From Rubrolithibacter sp043763625 (GTDB taxonomy: Bacteria; Bacteroidota; Bacteroidia; Sphingobacteriales; Sphingobacteriaceae), in the NCBI GenBank assembly GCA_043763625.1, contig JAYULL010000009.1, positions 1-64,000 on the forward strand: a stretch of 64,000 bases of DNA, in the 5' to 3' direction. The notes under the pieces were generated by a model. The model made no database searches. It was not told the DNA's origin and was given only the letters and a program-made list of their open reading frames with translations. The translations under genes and the position numbers were made by a program. Below, in pieces: positions 59,281 through 64,000 of the stretch. How positions within the stretch are numbered: the first letter of the stretch is position 1; each line of letters opens with the position of its first letter.

Positions 59281-60498
59281 TTATTTATTATTTAAAGCAA
59301 CTGCGTTTGTTCCTTGTTCTTTTTTAGTTTGGGTAAGATGAAACTCACTCTTAATATCATCGTTCAGGAACAATTGCTGTTTCACTAACCACTCTTCATA
59401 CTCTTTTACAGATACCACTGTAACTTTAACTTTCATATTATAGTGCCCCGATCCGCAAATTTTATTACAAAGCAACACATAATCGAAGGCAGGATCATTT
59501 TCCTTCTCACGCATTTGAGTAGTTGTGTAACGCGGAGTTAGTTGGAAATAAGTAGTCATACCCGGAACAGCGTTAATTTGGGCCCGCATAGTAGGGATAA
59601 AAAAACTGTGAAGAATATCTTTAGAACCTATTTGGAATCTAACAGGACGATTAACAGGTAAAACAATTTCACCCGCCAGTTGATCGTCCCAGCTTTTACG
59701 GTCCTTAAAATCAATACCCAAAAAATTGGTCGGCGAGGTCAATTTGTAATTCCGTAAACCCAATTTATTGTCCGAGCCGGGATATCTCACATTCCACTTA
59801 AACTGCTCCCCCACAATTTCCACATTAATTGCTTTTTTCTGTTCGTCCTCCGGCACGTTCGTAATACTACGCCAAGTTACAAACCCGAATACAACCAATA
59901 CGGTTAACACAATAGCAGGAACGATTGTCCATAATCTCTCAATTGTATTGTTATGCGGGTAGAAATACGCTTTACGTTTGTTCGTTCCGGGGTATTTCCA
60001 GGCGAAACCAAACAGCAAAATATGTGTAATGATAAATACGATAGTGGTAATTATTATAGTTACCATCATCATGAGATCTAACCCCACTCCATGGACAGAA
60101 CCTGAAGTGGTTAGAGCGGTATAACCCCATTTGTCAAACGTCCAGTATGTGCCGTAAAGGGATGCGATTAAGACAATACCGAAAATCGAACTTTGTATAC
60201 GATTCCAATTTATACCGCCCTTTTTTCCCTGTATTTCCTTTGTCAGCTCATAAACCTTAAGCACTTTTCCGATAATTCCTAAAAATATACAGAAGACTAA
60301 AAAGAGGAAAATGTAAAAAATTGCAGAGCGATAAACTTCAGGACTTATTTCTTGCGCCAGCCCTTCGCTAGTAGATAACGACGCGGCATCATTTTGCGTA
60401 CCGGGTGCCTGAGCAAAAGCATGACTGCCTGTTAAAAAAACCGAGGTAATCAGTAAAGTCAGAAATGAACCAATTTTTATAAATTTTTTTAATCGCAT
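59281..60498 (-). CDS. ctaC: Cytochrome c oxidase subunit II (CuA)
   Basis: 405 residues, longer than usual because of an N-terminal extension. A signal peptide (~1-30) precedes an additional span (~54-82) and then the two canonical spans (~103-122 and ~140-165). The CuA domain holds the binding residues in HSFFIPTMRAQINAVPG and LCNKICGSGHYNMKVKV. There is no fused cytochrome c domain. Electrons probably come from the Alternative Complex III encoded upstream. Confidence 0.95.
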   Translation of the reverse strand: MRLKKFIKIGSFLTLLITSVFLTGSHAFAQAPGTQNDAASLSTSEGLAQEISPEVYRSAIFYIFLFLVFCIFLGIIGKVLKVYELTKEIQGKKGGINWNRIQSSIFGIVLIASLYGTYWTFDKWGYTALTTSGSVHGVGLDLMMMVTIIITTIVFIITHILLFGFAWKYPGTNKRKAYFYPHNNTIERLWTIVPAIVLTVLVVFGFVTWRSITNVPEDEQKKAINVEIVGEQFKWNVRYPGSDNKLGLRNYKLTSPTNFLGIDFKDRKSWDDQLAGEIVLPVNRPVRFQIGSKDILHSFFIPTMRAQINAVPGMTTYFQLTPRYTTTQMREKENDPAFDYVLLCNKICGSGHYNMKVKVTVVSVKEYEEWLVKQQLFLNDDIKSEFHLTQTKKEQGTNAVALNNK

Positions 60499-60538
60499 TT
60501 TCTTCTATCCTGTTGTATTAGGTGTTTACTCTTATAAA

Positions 60539-61753
60539 TTAAATGTGATGATTTAAACTTTCTTGAAGGAATGGATGATTTACCGGCACCAACGGCTTCT
60601 TACTCAGCGATGTTAACATAAAGAAACTAAACAGCCCGGTAAAACCTAAGGCGGTTCCTATTTCGATTATTCCAAAACCTCTGTGCTCTTCTACTGTTCC
60701 CGGCATAATCATCATGTAATAATCCAGCCAATGACCGCATAGCAGAAAAATACAAACAAACATCAATGTATTTGTTTTACGTTTATTGTCTCTAGACATT
60801 AAAATAAGAACAGGAGAAACAAAGTTCATGACGATATTTAACCAGAACCAAGGCTTATATTCGGGCTCCCATCTTTTGTAAAAATAAACTGTTTCTTCCG
60901 GGATATTGGCATACCATATTAACAAAAACTGTGAAAACCAAACATAGGTCCAGAAGATTGAGAACGCAAAAATAAACTTACCTAGATCGTGCAAGTGATT
61001 TTCATTTATCCATCCCAAATAACCTGCTTTTTTCATTAAAATAATAGTCAAGGTGATAGCACACAAGCCGCTTACCCATAAGGCTGCGAAGTTATACCAA
61101 CCGAACATGGTGGAAAACCAATGCGCCTCTAACGACATAATTGTATCAAAAGCCCAAATTGGAGTAGTAAAACCAAAAATAACTAAGAATATGGCGGAAA
61201 ATTTAAAGCTCTTTTTGTAAGAATTTAACCCCCCTTGCAAATCTTCGTTGGCGGACAAGCGTGAAAGCAAAATTGCAAATATGCTGTAGATTCCCAAAAA
61301 GACAACCTCACGCCCCAAAAAGAACGGAACATTGAGATAGGCCGATTTCGCGGCAATTGCTGCGTCATATTCAGGACTGTTAGGATCAGTTAGGCCTTCG
61401 TGGTTCCAATGATGGTAAAGGTTATGCGTTGCTAATCCGACAGCACAAATAACGATAAGGATAATAGCCGCGATGGGTAAAGTTTTAGCAAAAGCCTGCG
61501 GAATACGAAGTAATCCTGCCGACCAACCTGCTTGAGAAACAAATTGAAGTGCAAGAAAAAATGCTCCGGCAGCACATACCGAAGTAAAATAATAGCCCAT
61601 TAAAAGAAGGTTGGCAAAAGTACGCTCTGCTTGATGAGAAATAAATCCGAAAGCAACAGCAACAACGCCAATAAGTATCCCGATTAAACTCCAGGTCTTT
61701 ACTCTTCCCGAAAATTCGAATTGTTCGTTAAAATTATGATTGTGAGTTCCCAT
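60539..61753 (-). CDS. actF: Alternative Complex III subunit ActF
   Basis: 404 residues with about ten spans and no cofactor motif. The start FEFSGRVKTWSLIGILIGVVAVAFGFISH and the blocks FLGREVVFLGIYSIFAI and SLEAHWFSTMFGWYNFAALW are typical of the quinol:cytochrome c oxidoreductase subunit related to ActC. It is a membrane subunit of ACIII. The gene lies between actE and ctaC, linking ACIII to the oxidase genes. Confidence 0.93.
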   Translation of the reverse strand: MGTHNHNFNEQFEFSGRVKTWSLIGILIGVVAVAFGFISHQAERTFANLLLMGYYFTSVCAAGAFFLALQFVSQAGWSAGLLRIPQAFAKTLPIAAIILIVICAVGLATHNLYHHWNHEGLTDPNSPEYDAAIAAKSAYLNVPFFLGREVVFLGIYSIFAILLSRLSANEDLQGGLNSYKKSFKFSAIFLVIFGFTTPIWAFDTIMSLEAHWFSTMFGWYNFAALWVSGLCAITLTIILMKKAGYLGWINENHLHDLGKFIFAFSIFWTYVWFSQFLLIWYANIPEETVYFYKRWEPEYKPWFWLNIVMNFVSPVLILMSRDNKRKTNTLMFVCIFLLCGHWLDYYMMIMPGTVEEHRGFGIIEIGTALGFTGLFSFFMLTSLSKKPLVPVNHPFLQESLNHHI

Positions 61754-61772
61754 TTGTTAATACGTGTTAATC

Positions 61773-62360
61773 TTACCGGCCATTTTGCAATTCGTGAACA
61801 TACATAACAATTTTCCATCGCTCGGTAGGGTTAAGTTGAGTTCGATGCGGACCCATTAGGTTTAAGCCATAAGTTATAGTGTGGAAAATCTTCCCGTCTG
61901 TTAAATCCTTCATTGCCCCGCCTCTGGACGAGTTACCTGTCGAGTAAGACGGCGGCGGCGGAAATTTTTCATTTTTGACAATCTGCCCGTCTCCCTGCCC
62001 CTTTTCTCCGTGGCAGTGCGAACACATATTTACATAAAGCGATTTCCCCTCTTCGAGATTAGCCATATCTGCGGGAAGCGGATTGGTTAATTCTTTTCCT
62101 GCAGTTTCGTAACCTTCAATTGTGTTCGGATATGTGTCGACAACTGCATCGTAACCAACCGGAATTGTGTTTTGAGGAGGAACTTGAGCAGTTTGTCCGT
62201 TTGCAAAATTTCTATTGGGCTGGTCGTAATTATAAGCAATCGGATCGTACATATTCCGTGCGTACTCCCAACCGGTACTGCGTTTATCACCGCAAGAAGA
62301 AATTACGGCAGAAACGGCAAGAGTTAAAAAACCGGCGCTTACTATTCTAAGCTTCTTCAT
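61773..62360 (-). CDS. actE: Alternative Complex III cytochrome c subunit ActE
   Basis: 195 residues from the ATG at 62360 (MKKLRIVSAGFLTLAVSAVISSCGDK), giving a lipoprotein signal with a Cys at ~23; in-frame ATGs at 62369 and 62402 are alternatives. Both leading candidates overlap the end of actD. A single heme c site, MCSHCHGEKGQGDG, lies in the C-terminal half, with the axial Met probably in GLNLMGPHR. It passes electrons from ACIII toward the oxidase. Confidence 0.93.
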   Translation of the reverse strand: MKKLRIVSAGFLTLAVSAVISSCGDKRSTGWEYARNMYDPIAYNYDQPNRNFANGQTAQVPPQNTIPVGYDAVVDTYPNTIEGYETAGKELTNPLPADMANLEEGKSLYVNMCSHCHGEKGQGDGQIVKNEKFPPPPSYSTGNSSRGGAMKDLTDGKIFHTITYGLNLMGPHRTQLNPTERWKIVMYVHELQNGR

Positions 62361-62889
62361 AACTAACATATTTTCTTTCGTTGTGCTTAATTTCAACAGC
62401 ACCTGCTTCTTTCAATAAATTATCAATCTTATCATGCTCGGAATTTGAATTTGCATCAATAGCAATAATAAATCTGTCGTTGGTAGCTCTTAAATCCATT
62501 ACCCTCGGAGTTCTTCCCGGAAATAAGTGATTGGAAGCAAAGAACGTCGAGCACATTCCGTATGATGCAAACAACACAGTAACCTCAAACATAATTGGAA
62601 TGAAATCCGGCATAGCAAAGGCTGGTTTACCTCCAATATTCATCGGCCAATCACTTACTAACATGTAGTATAGCATGGAGAAGGCGGTAAGGGTACCTGT
62701 AAGACCAAAGCAAAATGCAGCAACCGGTAAACGTGATCTTTTATATCCTAATTTAGCTTCGACACCGTGAATAGGCATGGGAGTAAATACATCATAGATG
62801 CTAATATTATTCTCCTGCAACTTATCGATCCCGTGCATCATATCATCAGGATCTTCAAAATGACCTAAAATATATTTTGTATTACTCAT
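62347..62889 (-). CDS. actD: Alternative Complex III subunit ActD (DUF3341)
   Basis: 180 residues. Soluble N-terminal part (YILGHFEDPDDMMHGIDKLQENNISIYDVFTPMPIHG), then two spans (~58-80 and ~96-118), then a soluble C-terminus (RFIIAIDANSNSEHDKIDNLLKEAGAVEIK). This is the DUF3341/ActD pattern. The gene starts 2 bp after the actC stop. Confidence 0.95.
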   Translation of the reverse strand: MSNTKYILGHFEDPDDMMHGIDKLQENNISIYDVFTPMPIHGVEAKLGYKRSRLPVAAFCFGLTGTLTAFSMLYYMLVSDWPMNIGGKPAFAMPDFIPIMFEVTVLFASYGMCSTFFASNHLFPGRTPRVMDLRATNDRFIIAIDANSNSEHDKIDNLLKEAGAVEIKHNERKYVSYEEA

Positions 62890-62891
62890 TG

Positions 62892-64000
62892 TTAAATTTT
62901 TGCGTATTCAGGTTCAGGTTTTTTAATGCTGTCGTATGCAGAAAGCGATTCTAAGTAATACTCTCCCTCTTCTTGTTTTACTTTTCCGTCGCGAATTAAT
63001 TTTTGTTTAACCTGATGGCTCGGGCCTTTCACTAAAAGTTTAACTTCAGCCATAGCAATACCCGGCAGCACACGTAAAAACAGCAGGAATAAAGTAAAAA
63101 AAAGACCGATCGACCCCACAAATACCAAGACATCTACTACAGACGGATAAAACATAACCCAGCTTGACGGGAGATAATCGCGGTGCAACGAAGTAACGAT
63201 AATTACAAAACGCTCAAACCACATACCTATGTTCACCACAATAGAAAGTATCCAAGAAGCCAAAACGCTGGTGCGTATCTTTTTAAACCAGAATAACTGA
63301 GGAGAAATTACGTTACAAGTCATCATGCTCCAGTAAGCCCACCAATATGGCCCGCTGATACGATTTAAGAACGCATATTGCTCATATTCAACCCCTGAAT
63401 ACCAAGCGATAAACAGCTCTGTTAAGTATGCAACCCCTACTATCGAACCCGTAACCGTTATAATCTTATTCATAGACTCGATGTGGAACATCGTTATGTA
63501 ATTCTCCCACTTCATTACCTTTCTGGCTACAAGCAGCAAGGTTTGTACCATCGCAAAACCTGAAAAAATAGCTCCCGCAACGAAATACGGAGGGAAAATT
63601 GTAGTATGCCACCCCGGCACTAATGAGGTTGCAAAGTCCATAGATACAATTGTATGTACCGAAAGTACCAAAGGCGTAGAAACACCTGCAAGTACCAATG
63701 ATACAGCTTCAAAACGTTGCCAAGTCTTTACAGAACCATTCCACCCGAAAGAAAGAAAAGAATAAATTCGGCGACGTAAACCGGTTGCTCGGTCACGGAT
63801 CGTTGCAATATCCGGCAATAAGCCCGTGTACCAAAAAATTAAGGAAACAGAGAAGTAAGTTGATATTGCAAACACATCCCAAACAAGTGGCGAGTTGAAG
63901 TTCACCCAGAGAGAGCCGAATTGGTTGGGAAGCGGCAATGGCCAATATGCTACCCAAGGGCGACCCATGTGAGAAACGACGTATGTTGCGGCGCAAATAA
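62892..64000 (-). CDS. actC: Alternative Complex III subunit ActC (NrfD/PsrC-like), 5' end cut by the window
   Basis: The frame is open to the right edge; translation upstream of the ATG at 63968 continues as ICAATYVVSH, so that ATG is internal. At least 368 C-terminal residues are present of an expected ~450-480. Visible blocks include PLPNQFGSLWVNFNSPLVWDVFAI, FGWNGSVKTWQRFE, LVLSVHTIVSMDFATSLVPGWHTTIFPPYFV and WFERFVIIVTSLHRDYLPSSW. This NrfD-like membrane protein is the expected quinol-binding subunit. actA and actB should lie just beyond the window. Confidence 0.93.
   Translation of the reverse strand, partial: ICAATYVVSHMGRPWVAYWPLPLPNQFGSLWVNFNSPLVWDVFAISTYFSVSLIFWYTGLLPDIATIRDRATGLRRRIYSFLSFGWNGSVKTWQRFEAVSLVLAGVSTPLVLSVHTIVSMDFATSLVPGWHTTIFPPYFVAGAIFSGFAMVQTLLLVARKVMKWENYITMFHIESMNKIITVTGSIVGVAYLTELFIAWYSGVEYEQYAFLNRISGPYWWAYWSMMTCNVISPQLFWFKKIRTSVLASWILSIVVNIGMWFERFVIIVTSLHRDYLPSSWVMFYPSVVDVLVFVGSIGLFFTLFLLFLRVLPGIAMAEVKLLVKGPSHQVKQKLIRDGKVKQEEGEYYLESLSAYDSIKKPEPEYAKI

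Overview
The window looks like a chromosomal segment of a Bacteroidota bacterium, most likely of the Sphingobacteriales. The evidence is the AT-rich composition with modest G+C, TAnnTTTG-type promoter elements, an Alternative Complex III plus aa3 oxidase cluster, the lptE/secG neighbourhood, and many CarboxypepD_reg-like, LytS/LytTR and M56/BlaI proteins. No rRNA, tRNA, CRISPR array, prophage or insertion sequence was found. Most of the window is ordinary core genome.

Layout: 1-2.4 kb holds the 5' end of a beta-barrel porin gene, an ammonium transporter and an SRPBCC protein. 2.4-11.3 kb is a long minus-strand block: radical SAM YhcC-like protein, acyl-ACP desaturase, secG, a TPR-tailed protein, lptE, a sigma-54-type activator, miaB and a HerA-like ATPase. 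11.3-20.1 kb has an AsmA-like protein, ilvE, ruvB, a BlaI/BlaR1 pair with a clear double operator, an HMA-AraC fusion regulator and a sialate O-acetylesterase.

20.2-28.1 kb is the most unusual part. A LytS-type kinase with a degenerate TlpA-like periplasmic domain and its LytTR regulator are followed by two tandem copies of a two-gene module (A1-B1, A2-B2). All four genes encode secreted proteins that share one uncharacterised C-terminal domain. Each module is bounded by a 99-bp in-frame copy of the 3' end of the LytTR gene. This is a footprint of duplication by recombination at the end of the regulator gene, and parts of the repeat units have been homogenised.

28.1-43.3 kb carries a COG4299-type acyltransferase, a hybrid histidine kinase, a MOSC protein, a UbiA-like protein, a metallophosphoesterase, a ChlI-like AAA/vWA pair, a PfkB kinase, a cupin_8 protein, a fasciclin protein, HemW and a GH32-like glycosidase. 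43.4-47.6 kb is a compact operon in which an S9-type peptidase lipoprotein that has lost its catalytic Ser and His precedes a histidine kinase and an OmpR-type regulator. 47.8-52 kb has a TPR protein, DUF4286, rfbC, an OmpA lipoprotein and a DUF2461 protein.

52.2-64 kb is one continuous minus-strand respiratory cluster, transcribed from beyond the right edge: actC (cut), actD, actE, actF, ctaC, ctaD, ctaA, ctaB, two subunit III genes, a subunit IV gene, SCO, DUF420 and a small CxxC membrane protein. Together these encode menaquinol oxidation by ACIII, electron transfer to an aa3-type oxidase, heme A synthesis and copper insertion.
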